DNA from: Ruminococcaceae bacterium R-25
GTDB taxonomy: Bacteria; Bacillota; Clostridia; Saccharofermentanales; Saccharofermentanaceae
Length of the DNA: 64,000 nucleotides
NCBI GenBank assembly: GCA_003149065.1
Contig: QGFZ01000001.1
Coordinates: 744,001-808,000, forward strand
Direction: 5' to 3'
In this document: positions 43,598-52,370 of the stretch, in pieces
How the letters are laid out: each line of letters begins with the position of its first letter
Position numbering within the stretch: the first letter of the stretch is position 1
The notes under the pieces: generated by a model
Seen by the model: the letters and a program-made list of their open reading frames with translations, nothing else
The model's database searches: none
Told to the model about the DNA's origin: nothing
Translations under genes and position numbers: made by a program

Positions 43598-44665
43598 ATG
43601 GGTAAGACAAAAGTAGAACTTAACGGTAAGACTATACTCGTAACAGGATCTCCCGGATTTGTAGGTGCTAATCTTGTTATCAGACTCTTAAAGGAAATGA
43701 CTTCAGGTACTGTCATCTCCCTTGATAACATGAACGATTACTACGATCCGAAGCTCAAGGAATACCGCTTAGAGCAGATCAAGGAAGTTGCAGAGACATC
43801 TCCTGTTAAGCATGTCTTCATCAAAGGAAGCATCGCTGATAAGAAACTTATCAACAATATCTTCAATGAATACAAGCCTTCTATCGTAGTCAACCTTGCA
43901 GCTCAGGCAGGTGTCCGTTATTCGATCGATCATCCGGATGTATATATCGAATCTAACATCATTGGCTTTTATAACATCCTTGAAGCATGCAGATATAACG
44001 AAGTAGAACACTTAGTCTATGCTTCAAGTTCTTCTGTCTACGGCGGCAACAAGAAAGTCCCGTTCTCAGTTGAAGACAAAGTTGATAACCCGGTATCACT
44101 TTATGCCGCAACAAAAAAGAGCAATGAGCTCATTGCCCATTGCTACTCCAAGTTATATAACATCCCTACTACAGGATTAAGATTCTTTACAGTATACGGT
44201 CCTGCAGGAAGACCTGATATGTTCTACTATTCTGCAACGGACAAACTTGTTGCCGGAAAGACCATCCAGATCTTCAATTACGGCAACTGCAAAAGAGACT
44301 TTACTTACGTCGATGACATCGTAGAAGGTGTCTATAGAGTTATGCAGGGCGCTCCTGAGAAAGCTAATGGTGAAGACGGTCTCCCCTTGCCTCCTTATGC
44401 TGTTTATAACATCGGCGGCGGCACACCTGAGAACCTTTTAGACTACATCAGCACACTGCAGGAAGAACTTGTCAGAGCTGGTGTTTTGCCTGAAGATTAT
44501 GACTTTGAAGGCCACCGCGAATTAGTTCCTATGCAGCCAGGTGACGTACCTGTTACCTACGCAGACAGCAAAGCACTGGAAGACGATTACGGATTCAGAC
44601 CGACGATCGGGATCAGAGAAGGATTGAGGAAGTTTGCGGAGTGGTATAAAGTATTTAAAAGCTAA
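43598..44665 (+). CDS. UDP-glucuronate 4-epimerase (NAD-dependent epimerase)
   Basis: A 355-aa extended short-chain dehydrogenase: ILVTGSPGFVGANLVIRLL near the start, LAAQAGVRYSIDHPD, ASSSSVYGG, and catalytic YAATKKSNE (YxxxK). AQAGVRYS and the TVYGPAGRPDM loop are typical of UDP-GlcA 4-epimerases. With the upstream dehydrogenase it would make UDP-galacturonate from UDP-glucose. AGGAGA sits at good spacing before the ATG, overlapping the stop of the preceding gene. IS21 debris follows its stop codon within 20 bp. Confidence 0.9.
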   Translation: MGKTKVELNGKTILVTGSPGFVGANLVIRLLKEMTSGTVISLDNMNDYYDPKLKEYRLEQIKEVAETSPVKHVFIKGSIADKKLINNIFNEYKPSIVVNLAAQAGVRYSIDHPDVYIESNIIGFYNILEACRYNEVEHLVYASSSSVYGGNKKVPFSVEDKVDNPVSLYAATKKSNELIAHCYSKLYNIPTTGLRFFTVYGPAGRPDMFYYSATDKLVAGKTIQIFNYGNCKRDFTYVDDIVEGVYRVMQGAPEKANGEDGLPLPPYAVYNIGGGTPENLLDYISTLQEELVRAGVLPEDYDFEGHRELVPMQPGDVPVTYADSKALEDDYGFRPTIGIREGLRKFAEWYKVFKS

Positions 44666-44679
44666 TTTTCCCCTTATAA

Positions 44680-45006
44680 ACAAGTAGCGCGGTATCAATC
44701 TCAGACATTAAACATCTGGAGACACAAAGGCTTAAACGAAGATACCTGAAGCCGGATGTCCTCGTAATTGATGACTTCGCCAATACAAAGATGAGCGAAG
44801 AAGATGCGTTGCAGCTATTCAAGGTTATGGAATACCAGTATGGTAACAAATCCACGATTATCGCCTCACAGTTGGGACTAGCCGAATGGCATATGAACTT
44901 CGGTTCAAGTCAGTTAGCTGATTCGATACTAGATAGGATAGTATCAAATGCTTACAAGATTATCCTGAGCGGAGATTCGCTACGACCAAAGAAGATCGAA
45001 GACTAA
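44680..45006 (+). pseudogene. istB: istB fragment, C-terminal (IS21 family)
   Basis: An open frame with no start encodes the last ~105 residues of an IstB helper ATPase: LKPDVLVIDDFANTKMSEED (Walker B), STIIASQLG and SILDRIVSNAYKI, ending SLRPKKIED. The Walker A half is missing. It is a different IS21 member from the intact copy at 52289-54866; a second fragment of the same type is at 55107-55307. Confidence 0.88.
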
Positions 45007-45016
45007 AACAAACGCG

Positions 45017-45137
45017 TTCGCCGATTATCCGACGCCCATTTTGGCACAATATTACGCGATTTTTATGGCTTTGCCTCACCGATTTTAGTGGCTCAATCGT
45101 GACCGACGAAAGTGGCTCTAACAGTGCGCCGTATTCA
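45017..45137 (+). mobile_element. IS21-type right end (relic 1)
   Basis: Directly after the istB fragment come degenerate ~22-bp repeats with TGGCACAA, TGGCTTTG, GTGGCTCAATCG and GTGGCTCT, and the boundary GCCGTATTCA at 45137. The multiple internal repeats and the CA end are the layout of IS21-family termini. Two matching ends are at 49507-49603 and 55320-55438. Confidence 0.75.
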
Positions 45138-45402
45138 AGGCAAGTTTTTGATTCAATAAGAAATGAGGTCCAATATATAAATGTATATGTTATATGCGGC
45201 TTCAGAGAATAATGTTGTCATGGCAGGTTGAAAGAAGGGCAAACATAGGGATGAATTTGATTGTTCAAAATCTGCAGAGCCATAGCATCAATGTTTTGCG
45301 GTTTATGTTCCATTTGTTGCCATAACCAACGAATGGCACTTTTGCATGCTGACTTTCTCACTTGTAAAGTGCATTTATATAGTATGGCTATCCACTTTTC
45401 TA
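45138..45402. other. A+T-rich stretch without a clear gene
   Basis: A 265-bp gap between IS21 relic 1 and the TOPRIM gene. A 64-codon minus-strand frame (45218-45412) runs through it, with the odd segment RWLWQQMEHKPQNIDAMALQ, but it starts from a TTG without a ribosome site and overlaps the TOPRIM gene end. It may be the relic of a transposon or other gene; I could not identify it. Confidence 0.35.
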
Positions 45403-46395
45403 TTAATGGCAAATATATTCGTAAAATGCTTCAAATGACCTGTGATTCGCTTTAAGCTTTTCAAAATCCAATTCATCAACAAGTGAATCAATAACTTGCA
45501 TCGTTTTGAGTTTGCTATAACCTTTTATCTCATCTCCAAACCAATCCTCTAAAGTGTTGTTAACTATAGCCAATTCATACATATCATTATTTCCAATTTT
45601 CTCTTCAAGGGCAACTTGGGTTTTTTCCTCGTCACCATCCGAGTCAGCTAATATCAGCACTTTTGTTTTCTTGTTATTTTTTCTTATATGTTCAAATACG
45701 ATTGGCAGCTGCATCTTTCCATCAGCTACTACTGTAGTGAGCCTTTTTCCAAGTTTATCTGCTATTGCCTGGAGAATAATTTCATCAGTCCTTCCCTCAC
45801 AAATTACAATCTTTTCAGGCGTTTTGCTATTATTCTTCTGCTCCAAAGAGGCTTTCTTTAGTAATTCGTTTAGAATATATTTAACCTTTGTGTCTTGAAT
45901 CACTCTTTTAATTACTTCACAGAAACAATCATCACCACTTATTTTAAATATATTGTTATTATTTGATGGCAATACAAAGCCACTAATATCATCTCTAATA
46001 CTATTGCAAATCTCTTCGTCGATCTCAATTTCTAATGGATAAGTAGGCGAGATATTTAGAGCAAAAAGTCTGAATCTATATGTTTCCGTGCACACTTCAA
46101 ATCCATATTTTTTTGTAGCATACATACTGGAAACGTCCACTCTTTCATATGCAGAAATGCCATCAATAACTTCCCCTGATATCGGTTTTCTATTAATCAC
46201 TTTCATAACTTCTGAAATGTTCTTGGCCATTTGAATAAGAGTACCATCTGTTCTAATTTCACCAAATATAGCAAATACTTTTCCATTGGTCTTTTCATAC
46301 AAAGATTTACACTGCAGATTCATTATTGAAAAAATGTTATCAGTATACTCACTCTGTAGATTTTCATCTAATATCCAATAGCTTTCAAAATCCAT
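45403..46395 (-). CDS. TOPRIM-domain protein, probable nuclease of an accessory module
   Basis: A 330-aa protein. The second half is a TOPRIM-like domain: KIVICEGRTDEIILQAIADK (conserved Glu) and KVLILADSDGDEEKTQVALE (DxD). It resembles DUF4435/OLD-type TOPRIM nucleases, though no ATPase domain is attached. The first 180 residues are unrecognised and may bind nucleic acid or a partner. GGGAGG sits well before its ATG, 3 bp after the EEP-nuclease gene, so the two form one operon. Its A+T content is clearly above that of the polysaccharide genes, suggesting transfer. Confidence 0.72.
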   Translation of the reverse strand: MDFESYWILDENLQSEYTDNIFSIMNLQCKSLYEKTNGKVFAIFGEIRTDGTLIQMAKNISEVMKVINRKPISGEVIDGISAYERVDVSSMYATKKYGFEVCTETYRFRLFALNISPTYPLEIEIDEEICNSIRDDISGFVLPSNNNNIFKISGDDCFCEVIKRVIQDTKVKYILNELLKKASLEQKNNSKTPEKIVICEGRTDEIILQAIADKLGKRLTTVVADGKMQLPIVFEHIRKNNKKTKVLILADSDGDEEKTQVALEEKIGNNDMYELAIVNNTLEDWFGDEIKGYSKLKTMQVIDSLVDELDFEKLKANHRSFEAFYEYICH

Positions 46396-46398
46396 ATG

Positions 46399-47199
46399 TT
46401 ATACCTCCCTAAAATTAACCAACAGAGGCAAGTGATCACTTATACATGAATCAGGTTTTTTTCCAGACAGTAATTCTTTGCCATCTATCTTCTTTAGATA
46501 CTTTATGTTTTCAATATTATCAACAAGACTCTTTCTTACTATTATCTGATCTAAACAGTGCCAATAAGTAGTAGTAGGAGACGAATCATAATAGAAGCTT
46601 CCATACATTTCATTTTCTTCTGAAATATAGCTCAATATGGGGTTATAAAACCGTTTCTTCTTATCTGATCTAGGATGAGTATATTCATTCTCTTCAATGA
46701 GTCTTTTAAATAAAACCGCATTAAAACAGTAGAAATCTATTATTTCCTTATCATACGGATTTACATTAAAATCCCCTATAATTATAGTTTTTTCATATTC
46801 AAAGGTTTTTTCTGTTTTTTCTACATCTGCTACAATATTCCGAATGGTGTTTTCCCTAGTTGAATCATGCCCATAAAAAGGATCTTCTAAATGGATTCCT
46901 ATAATAAAATATTTCTCAAGTGCCGTTTCAGCAGAGTATAGACTATAACGTCTTTGTTGTTGATGCACACCTACAGTTACAGTGTTTTTACGCATCATAG
47001 CTATTTTCGTTTTTGGAATATAAGATTTTTCATAAGTATATTTCTTTCCAAGATCATTTTCGATTTTTGAAAAATCAGTGCCACCATATTCAGTAAAAAT
47101 GGCAATATCCACATCATTTTCTGCTATACAATTTGAAATGAGATTTTCTATATGATTCCCGTTTATATTCCAAAATAATATATTAAACACCTTTTCCAC
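46399..47199 (-). CDS. endonuclease/exonuclease/phosphatase (EEP) family protein
   Basis: A 266-aa EEP-fold protein: ILFWNINGNHIENLI at the start (Asn), FTEYGG (Glu), IIIGDFNVNPYD (catalytic D-x-N) and CISDHLPLLVNF (Asp-His) at the end. The family includes metal-dependent nucleases and phosphodiesterases. Start is GTG at 47199; another GTG three codons on fits AGGTGG better. It is upstream of, and tightly linked to, the TOPRIM gene, a combination that suggests nucleic-acid processing. The true substrate is unknown. Confidence 0.82.
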   Translation of the reverse strand: MEKVFNILFWNINGNHIENLISNCIAENDVDIAIFTEYGGTDFSKIENDLGKKYTYEKSYIPKTKIAMMRKNTVTVGVHQQQRRYSLYSAETALEKYFIIGIHLEDPFYGHDSTRENTIRNIVADVEKTEKTFEYEKTIIIGDFNVNPYDKEIIDFYCFNAVLFKRLIEENEYTHPRSDKKKRFYNPILSYISEENEMYGSFYYDSSPTTTYWHCLDQIIVRKSLVDNIENIKYLKKIDGKELLSGKKPDSCISDHLPLLVNFREV

Positions 47200-47391
47200 C
47201 TATCTATTCAAAAAATATGACTCTCAAAAGCTCAATTATACCAAGCGAAACTATACTGTTTATGTGTATATTTAGCCATGTGTTTTGGTTAAAACCTCAA
47301 TAAAATATAAATCCACAACCAAGGGTATTTACACAATTACGAGTCTTGTAACTTCGCTTAATGTGTCAACATAATTATCATCATATGTAAA
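47200..47391. promoter_or_regulatory. intergenic region with a possible promoter for the EEP/TOPRIM pair
   Basis: This 192-bp A+T-rich gap includes TTGACA on the minus strand (near 47363-47368) about 165 bases before the EEP start; no matching -10 at 17 bp is clear, so the promoter is only tentative. Read-through from the DUF262 gene is equally possible. Confidence 0.3.
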
Positions 47392-49092
47392 TCAGAACTT
47401 CCATATATTATCAATTGCTATATCTGCCAGTCTTTTTCCGCGTTCGGTTATATCTGTTTCAGTCCATTCGGTTTGATTTCCGTGATGTTCTACAAATTTC
47501 TTGGCACTTAATAATCTAGATTTTTTGTAGCATTCAACTTTTTGAGCATATGGCTTGGAACCAATTTTATTATTTATCTTTTGAGATAGCGGCAATAGAT
47601 TGCCAATATAAGATGCACTATCAATGGTTTCGCTATCACACATTATATGCTCTATTGATATAATCTTTGGTGCTACCTCATCACTCTCATCATAAAAACG
47701 CTCAAACTTCATAAAGATGTAATTCACAGTTTTCTTATTAGATGAGTTTTTGTATTTTCTGTTTTTATTGGAATAACCTACGTATGAAAACCGTGATTTA
47801 ATAAGGGCCTTTTCAGAAATATACTTTCCCAATTCATTTCTGATCAACTGTTCAGGATTGCATTCTTTCTGTTCATATATTTTACAAGCTAACGTTGTTA
47901 TAGAGTTATCTATTGTATTAGTTGTATTCTTCATAACAGTCAGATACAAGAAGTAAAACGTTTCCAACATGACAATACATTTAGTAAATGAGTCATTATC
48001 AATACTATTACACGTTCTATTTTCAAATAAAGATAGAAGCAATGGCCTCACTTGTCTAATTTTAAGATTTTTGAAGTATGTCAAAGCAATATATACTCTC
48101 TCATCGTATTCTTGAGAACCTTTTATTTTTTCCGGCACCAAAAAATAAGAATAGTATATAGAATCTTCGTATAATGAATCTAGAAGTCCCTCTGCATTTG
48201 ATTTCTCAGTGTTATCACGAATTGTTTTAAATTCTTCATTTTTCTTTGTTTTTCCATAAATATGAGTGCAATAATTACTAATAAAATTAGCAAAATGTTC
48301 GGTGCTGTCTATTGACACATTGTTTTGTATCTTATTCCAATGATTATCTAACTTTAGCCTCTTGGTTTTATTTCTTAAGTAGCTATACAAATAGTTCTTA
48401 ATTAGTTCATGTTGTTCCAATGGAATGCCTCTCGCATTAAGTGTTTCGAATACACGATATCCGTCAACATCAGATTCAACAATAATTTCAATAACTTCAC
48501 AGTTTATTAGCTTCTCCTTTAATGAAACTAAGGAATCCTTTTTGCTTGAACGACTATTTATATATTCACTTATCCTTGAACTCATATACAAATAACAATT
48601 AAGAAGCTTTTCATTATATTTATCTGATTTTCCGTAATTTGAATAATATGCTTCTTTAACCTTAGATTCTTCAGTATATTCTTGAATCATTTCAATAATA
48701 TCCACAAGGAAAAACATTCCATCTTTACGATATACCCTAAAATAATCGTCTCCATTATAATTACCTTTTAAGTATGTAAAAAATGAATTTGCAATTGATG
48801 TATTTTTTGTCTTCCTTAAATGATTAATGATTGCTGCAAACAGAATACAAATCGTCGTCATTCTTTGCTGGCCGTCTATAACTGAATACTGATTTTTATC
48901 TTCCTTAGCAAAAACAAGAGAACCTAGAAAATGATTATACTTGGATGATTGATCAATCAAAAAAATATCCTCAAACAATTCAGCCCATTCAGTTTCTGAC
49001 CATACATATTTTCTTTGATTTAATGGAATACAGTATTCTATATTTCTGGAAAGAATTTCATTCAAATTTTTCTGGCTTGCTGTAAAACTCAT
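47392..49092 (-). CDS. DUF262/DUF1524 protein (GmrSD-type)
   Basis: A 566-aa protein. The N-terminal DUF262 (ParB-like) domain has IPLNQRKYVWSETEW and the signature YSVIDGQQRMTTICIL near residue 75. The C-terminal DUF1524 region carries ISIEHIMCDS and IGNLLPLSQKINN, the diverged HNH (HxxP-like) nuclease block, with HI at residue ~480. The domain pair matches GmrSD, a type IV system that cuts modified phage DNA. HNH residues are incomplete (IMCDS instead of IMPQS), so nuclease activity may be altered. I place the start at the ATG at 49092, with AGGTT upstream. Confidence 0.83.
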   Translation of the reverse strand: MSFTASQKNLNEILSRNIEYCIPLNQRKYVWSETEWAELFEDIFLIDQSSKYNHFLGSLVFAKEDKNQYSVIDGQQRMTTICILFAAIINHLRKTKNTSIANSFFTYLKGNYNGDDYFRVYRKDGMFFLVDIIEMIQEYTEESKVKEAYYSNYGKSDKYNEKLLNCYLYMSSRISEYINSRSSKKDSLVSLKEKLINCEVIEIIVESDVDGYRVFETLNARGIPLEQHELIKNYLYSYLRNKTKRLKLDNHWNKIQNNVSIDSTEHFANFISNYCTHIYGKTKKNEEFKTIRDNTEKSNAEGLLDSLYEDSIYYSYFLVPEKIKGSQEYDERVYIALTYFKNLKIRQVRPLLLSLFENRTCNSIDNDSFTKCIVMLETFYFLYLTVMKNTTNTIDNSITTLACKIYEQKECNPEQLIRNELGKYISEKALIKSRFSYVGYSNKNRKYKNSSNKKTVNYIFMKFERFYDESDEVAPKIISIEHIMCDSETIDSASYIGNLLPLSQKINNKIGSKPYAQKVECYKKSRLLSAKKFVEHHGNQTEWTETDITERGKRLADIAIDNIWKF

Positions 49093-49376
49093 ATCAACCT
49101 CGCTTATCCAAAAACTATAGATAACTATCAGATTCAGTATAACACAAGGCTCCATGTAGATTATGGGCTTATATTCTTAATGTTTATTGGTTTCACCGAT
49201 TCGTACATAAATAGGACATACCAGTTGGTATAAAAAATAGGTATATAACGTGTCTAATAACGCCGCAAATGCAATGAATTAATAATTCTAAAGGTTTTGA
49301 CAGTGAATACGACGGTCTGAGAGCGCCAGTTGCACTGCAGCGCTTAGGCTACAGAAAAGACTATATATTGGATTTC
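49093..49376. other. A+T-rich region with an unidentified coding relic
   Basis: The promoter of the DUF262 gene should lie at the left end. Between about 49278 and 49389 a plus-strand frame reads GFDSEYDGLRAPVALQRLGY then RKDYILDF, which looks like real protein but has no start and stops after running into IS repeats. The remaining sequence shows no feature I can support. Confidence 0.35.
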
Positions 49377-49496
49377 ATGCCGTTTGAAGCGAAAACTCGT
49401 GCCGTTAGTGTCGGAAAGCCGTGCCGTTCACTCTGGAAATGTCATGCCGCTGTTAGTGGAATCAGCGTGCCGTCGGAGCGGAATTTGCAATAGACC
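49377..49496. mobile_element. IS21-type end with five tandem ~22-bp repeats
   Basis: Five units of about 22-23 bp, each starting C-R-TGCCGTT or a close variant (49377, 49404, 49426, 49449 and 49472, roughly) and ending in a GGAAA/GGAAT block, finish at GAGCGGAATTTGCA. This is the repeated transposase-binding layout of an IS21-family left end, here without its genes. Confidence 0.6.
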
Positions 49497-49506
49497 AGAA
49501 CCGGTA

Positions 49507-49603
49507 GGTGGCTCAATGTTTCCGACGCAAGTGGCGCAACAATTGCCGATTTTGGTGGCGCAGTAATTAGCGATTTGCTGGCGCTATGACACCGCCGTAT
49601 TCA
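49507..49603 (+). mobile_element. IS21-type right end (relic 2)
   Basis: Repeats GTGGCTCAATG, GTGGCGCAACA, GTGGCGCAGTA and the boundary CCGCCGTATTCA at 49603 match the other two relic ends in the window. No istB coding sequence precedes it. Confidence 0.75.
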
Positions 49604-49829
49604 CTGATCACGTGATACCTCCTAAATCTGAGATTAGTAATTGTTCCAAGCCGCACTTATTACAATTCAGTTTAGTTGTTTGCGCGGGAGCAGATCCCTA
49701 CCTGCTTAATCGAATGCTTATAATAAGGGGGTGGCTGACAGTTTATATGACGGATGCAAGATCCAAAAGGCTGCGTGTCAGACCAATTACTCCCCGTATT
49801 ATAAGAATAAGTGCAACTGTCGGAGTTAA
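49604..49829. other. unassigned stretch between IS21 and IS66 debris
   Basis: A 226-bp region. The minus strand has TAGGAGG followed by a GTG, suggesting the lost start of a gene cut by the IS21 end at 49603. No identifiable coding sequence or RNA. Confidence 0.35.
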
Positions 49830-50144
49830 TTACTCGCTAACAATTACACTTTCTATGGTACTAAATTGCTGCCAGGAAATGGGTTTTACATCGGCCGCAT
49901 TTCTGGGCCAGCGGAATCTGACTGACTCCAATCTCTTATAAAGAAGTACGAAACCGTCGCCTTCCCACATGAGTATCTTGATCCTGTCTGACTTACCGCC
50001 GCAGAACAGAAAAATGCTCTTGCTGAACGGATCCAGGTGATAATGGCTTTGTACCATAGCGGCTAACCCGTCTATGGATTTCCTCATATCTGTCTTACCG
50101 CAGGCGATATAGATATTCTCGGCAATACTGATATCTCCTACCAT
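49830..50144 (-). CDS. tnpB: IS66-family TnpB accessory protein
   Basis: A 104-aa protein with the IS66 Orf2 signature: NIYIACGKTDMRKSIDGLAA at the start, FLFCGGKSDRIKILMWEGDG, and the C-terminal RFRWPRNA block. The last residues (QQFSTIESVIVSE) differ from the usual ending, so the 3' end may be truncated. It overlaps tnpA by 7 bp. The large tnpC transposase gene that should follow is missing, so the element is dead on its own. Confidence 0.88.
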   Translation of the reverse strand: MVGDISIAENIYIACGKTDMRKSIDGLAAMVQSHYHLDPFSKSIFLFCGGKSDRIKILMWEGDGFVLLYKRLESVRFRWPRNAADVKPISWQQFSTIESVIVSE

Positions 50145-50482
50145 GCTGACTTTACCGCACGGAGAAGAGATATTATCGTATTTTCAGATGCGCCATCAGG
50201 TATGTCTATCGACAGGCCGTCGATGTGTATCGTTATGTTCGAAGAAGTAATTGCTTGCTGAGGCACTACAGGCAGCGGTGCAATCTCTGGGATAAGATCT
50301 TCCTTGTGTTCTTCGATAAACATCGAGCGTAGTTTACGAAGACGATAGTAGTAGGTCTTATAACCAACAAAGTTTTCTTTGCACCAAACTCTGACCGGGA
50401 GGCCACTGTTCCGACAATCCTCAACCATGGTAATCCATTCAGCGTACTTAACTTTATTTTTCACAGTGGCTATCTTGTCCAT
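50138..50482 (-). CDS. tnpA: IS66-family TnpA accessory protein
   Basis: A 114-aa helix-turn-helix-type protein of IS66 Orf1: KYAEWITMVEDCRNSGLPVR followed by WCKENFVGYKTYYYRLRKLR, and a short acidic/proline middle. GGAGG precedes the ATG. Part of it is also found in the relic at 39597-39782. Confidence 0.85.
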   Translation of the reverse strand: MDKIATVKNKVKYAEWITMVEDCRNSGLPVRVWCKENFVGYKTYYYRLRKLRSMFIEEHKEDLIPEIAPLPVVPQQAITSSNITIHIDGLSIDIPDGASENTIISLLRAVKSAW

Positions 50483-50606
50483 TTAGACCTCCTTAGACAC
50501 TGTCCAACGAAGTCTAAAATGGTCTAATTAGACCTGATTGGACACTTTCCAAAAGTATCCCATGAACGTCGGGGCGGTTAAATGCACCGTGTTATTAAGC
50601 GCTTAC

Positions 50607-50717
50607 GGTTAAAATTTTATGAGGGATTTGTACCACCGTGTTCAATTTACACGTATTATTTGAATTGATATAATATTTTAAAAATGAGATTTTATTCATT
50701 TATAGAAGGTGATAGTT
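50607..50717. promoter_or_regulatory. promoter region of the unrecognised three-gene module
   Basis: A+T-rich upstream region on the plus strand with TTGAAT, then 17 bases later a TATTTT-like box near 50671, and GAAGGTG before the ATG at 50718. The IS66 end lies 111 bp upstream. The elements are suggestive only. Confidence 0.35.
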
Positions 50718-51461
50718 ATGATTATAAAGCAGACAATGGTAAACATTACGTATCCTATGGTTATTGACTGCCGAAAGAAGTTTATCAATAATGAGAGCAT
50801 TCTTAATGAATACTTTCAACCTGCTAATATTCTTTCTGTTCCAGATCAAATCAATCCAGAAATTCCTAGAATGTTTATTACAACTAAAAACAATCATTCT
50901 TTATTAAATTTATCGCTGATTGGTGCAACCCTTACAACTAATATTGATGGTGATTTCACTGATGATTGGAGTCATTGTAAGAATTATCTTGATTCACGTA
51001 TGAAAGTGGTCTATCAATTGATTGATGAGTTGACAAATAAAAATGAGAAATATACTGGCCTTGTTACTAAATTGGAATATGTACCTGTCAATGATAGCGC
51101 AGAGAGTATTATCAAAAAATTCATTCTGAGAGATAACGGAGATAAACTTGGAAATCCGTATAATGTTTCGTGCAAATTAACATATATTTTTGATAAGAAA
51201 TATTATATTAATGTATCACTTGAGAATAAGCGAGAGTATAAGTCGGAGAAAACAGATTTGGGCAATATAATACTTAGAGAGACAGGAAATAGTTCTTTGG
51301 GTATTACTTTGGATATTAATGATCGTTACCTATCTAACAATAAGAAAGATTATAAAACATCAAAAGATGTATTTGCTGATTTGCTCAATATTACATCTGA
51401 ATTTGTTACTGAAAGGCTTGAAGCTTTTGTTGCAACTGGAGAGTTGAGATATGGAAGATAA
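50718..51461 (+). CDS. unrecognised protein, first gene of a three-gene module
   Basis: A 247-aa soluble protein that I cannot assign with confidence. It starts MIIKQTMVNITYPMVIDCRK and has an aromatic, acidic middle (NIDGDFTDDWSHCKNYLDS) and a C-terminal helix (FADLLNITSEFVTERLEAF). The alternation of beta-strands and terminal helix is loosely like TIGR04255-type proteins found in sporadic gene pairs, but the similarity is weak. ATG at 50718 follows GAAGGTG. It overlaps the next gene by 11 bp. High A+T content. No membrane helix, no catalytic motif seen. Confidence 0.7.
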   Translation: MIIKQTMVNITYPMVIDCRKKFINNESILNEYFQPANILSVPDQINPEIPRMFITTKNNHSLLNLSLIGATLTTNIDGDFTDDWSHCKNYLDSRMKVVYQLIDELTNKNEKYTGLVTKLEYVPVNDSAESIIKKFILRDNGDKLGNPYNVSCKLTYIFDKKYYINVSLENKREYKSEKTDLGNIILRETGNSSLGITLDINDRYLSNNKKDYKTSKDVFADLLNITSEFVTERLEAFVATGELRYGR

Positions 51462-51999
51462 CAATATATCATCTACAATTACAAGAGATGAAAACGCATG
51501 TTTTTTTGAATATCCTGCTATAGATTCTAAAGCATTAATTTCTGTTGCTGATTTTGGAAATTTCAATCCGCATGTTGAAGAATTCTTAGCTTTGATTGTA
51601 AATTCTTTTAGATCTATAGACAGTATAGAAGTTACTTCAACTGTCGATAGTGCTAAAGAATCTGATTCTGTTTTGTCCAGTTATTTAAAACTTGGTCAAA
51701 TTAAACGATTAAGCGATAATTGGAATGGTTGTGGTGCTCGTGCATTTGATAGCAAACTTATTTTTGTTATAAATAAATTAATTCCTATGTTGATAAAACA
51801 GCCAGAAATTTTTCCTACTGGAAGAAATACAATTCAGCTTGAATATGATGGCGCTGAAGGTGCATATTTGGAAATTGAGATAGTTAGTGAGAATTTAGCT
51901 AATTTTCTATTTATCGATAAAAATGGAAACGAAAAAGAATACTCAGATGTTCCTAATGAACAAAATATTAATAATTTGGTCAAAGAATTATATGGATGA
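51451..51999 (+). CDS. unrecognised protein, second gene of the module
   Basis: A 182-aa soluble protein. The middle contains RLSDNWNGCGARAFDSKL and QPEIFPTGRNTIQLEYDGAE then YLEIEIVSEN, a pattern (W-x-G-x-G-A; P-x-G-x-I-x-LEY; YLEIE) I have seen in uncharacterised small proteins next to TIGR04255-like partners; this is recollection, not a search result. It overlaps its neighbours on both sides (11 bp and 8 bp, ATGGATGA), so the three proteins are translationally coupled and probably form one unit. Confidence 0.72.
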   Translation: MEDNNISSTITRDENACFFEYPAIDSKALISVADFGNFNPHVEEFLALIVNSFRSIDSIEVTSTVDSAKESDSVLSSYLKLGQIKRLSDNWNGCGARAFDSKLIFVINKLIPMLIKQPEIFPTGRNTIQLEYDGAEGAYLEIEIVSENLANFLFIDKNGNEKEYSDVPNEQNINNLVKELYG

Positions 52000-52280
52000 T
52001 TTTTTCGAACCTGATGAGAAGCTTTATAGAGCTGTGAGGCCATGTAGTATATATTATAAAGAAGATGGATCTCTTTCATCCGCTGCCTTTAAATCTAGCA
52101 ACGGGTGTTCAGTAGATAGAGGAAACGGCAGAAGTGATAAAGAGGCTGTTCAGTTTATTTTATCAAATCTTACTGGTGATGTATACAGTATAAGCGTTGA
52201 TTATTGCATTTCTAAGAATATATTTGTTCATTATGAACCGATTGAAGATAAAAATCCTTATCATTGTGGGTTATATAAGA

Positions 52281-52288
52281 ATAATGAA
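52281..52288. repeat. 8-bp target-site duplication, left copy
   Basis: ATAATGAA directly before the TG of the IS21 left end; the identical copy follows its right end at 54867-54874. An exact 8-bp duplication suggests a recent insertion. Confidence 0.95.
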
Positions 52289-52370
52289 TGCATATTCCGG
52301 GGCGGCGGAGCCACCTGTCCGGCGTGGCGTGAGCCACGTGTCCGGACCAGACGGAGCCACCCTTTTGGAA

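Larger units (their letters stand above)
49830..50606 (-). mobile_element. IS66-family element remnant (tnpA-tnpB, left end)
   Basis: Contains tnpA and tnpB and, on the left, an end region with GGTCTAATTAGACCTG and GGACACTTTCC up to the terminal inverted repeat GTAAGCGCTTAATAAC (minus strand) ending at 50606. tnpC and the other end are absent. A related relic is at 39597-39782. Confidence 0.85.

Noticed and set aside
45218-45412. 64-codon minus-strand frame after the TOPRIM gene
   Set aside because: TTG start without ribosome site, overlaps the TOPRIM 3' end, and no family recognised; listed only as part of the intergenic note.
49377-49496. CRISPR array
   Set aside because: Units of ~22 bp are tandem without unique 30-bp spacers, are imperfect, and no cas gene is present; an IS end explains them better.
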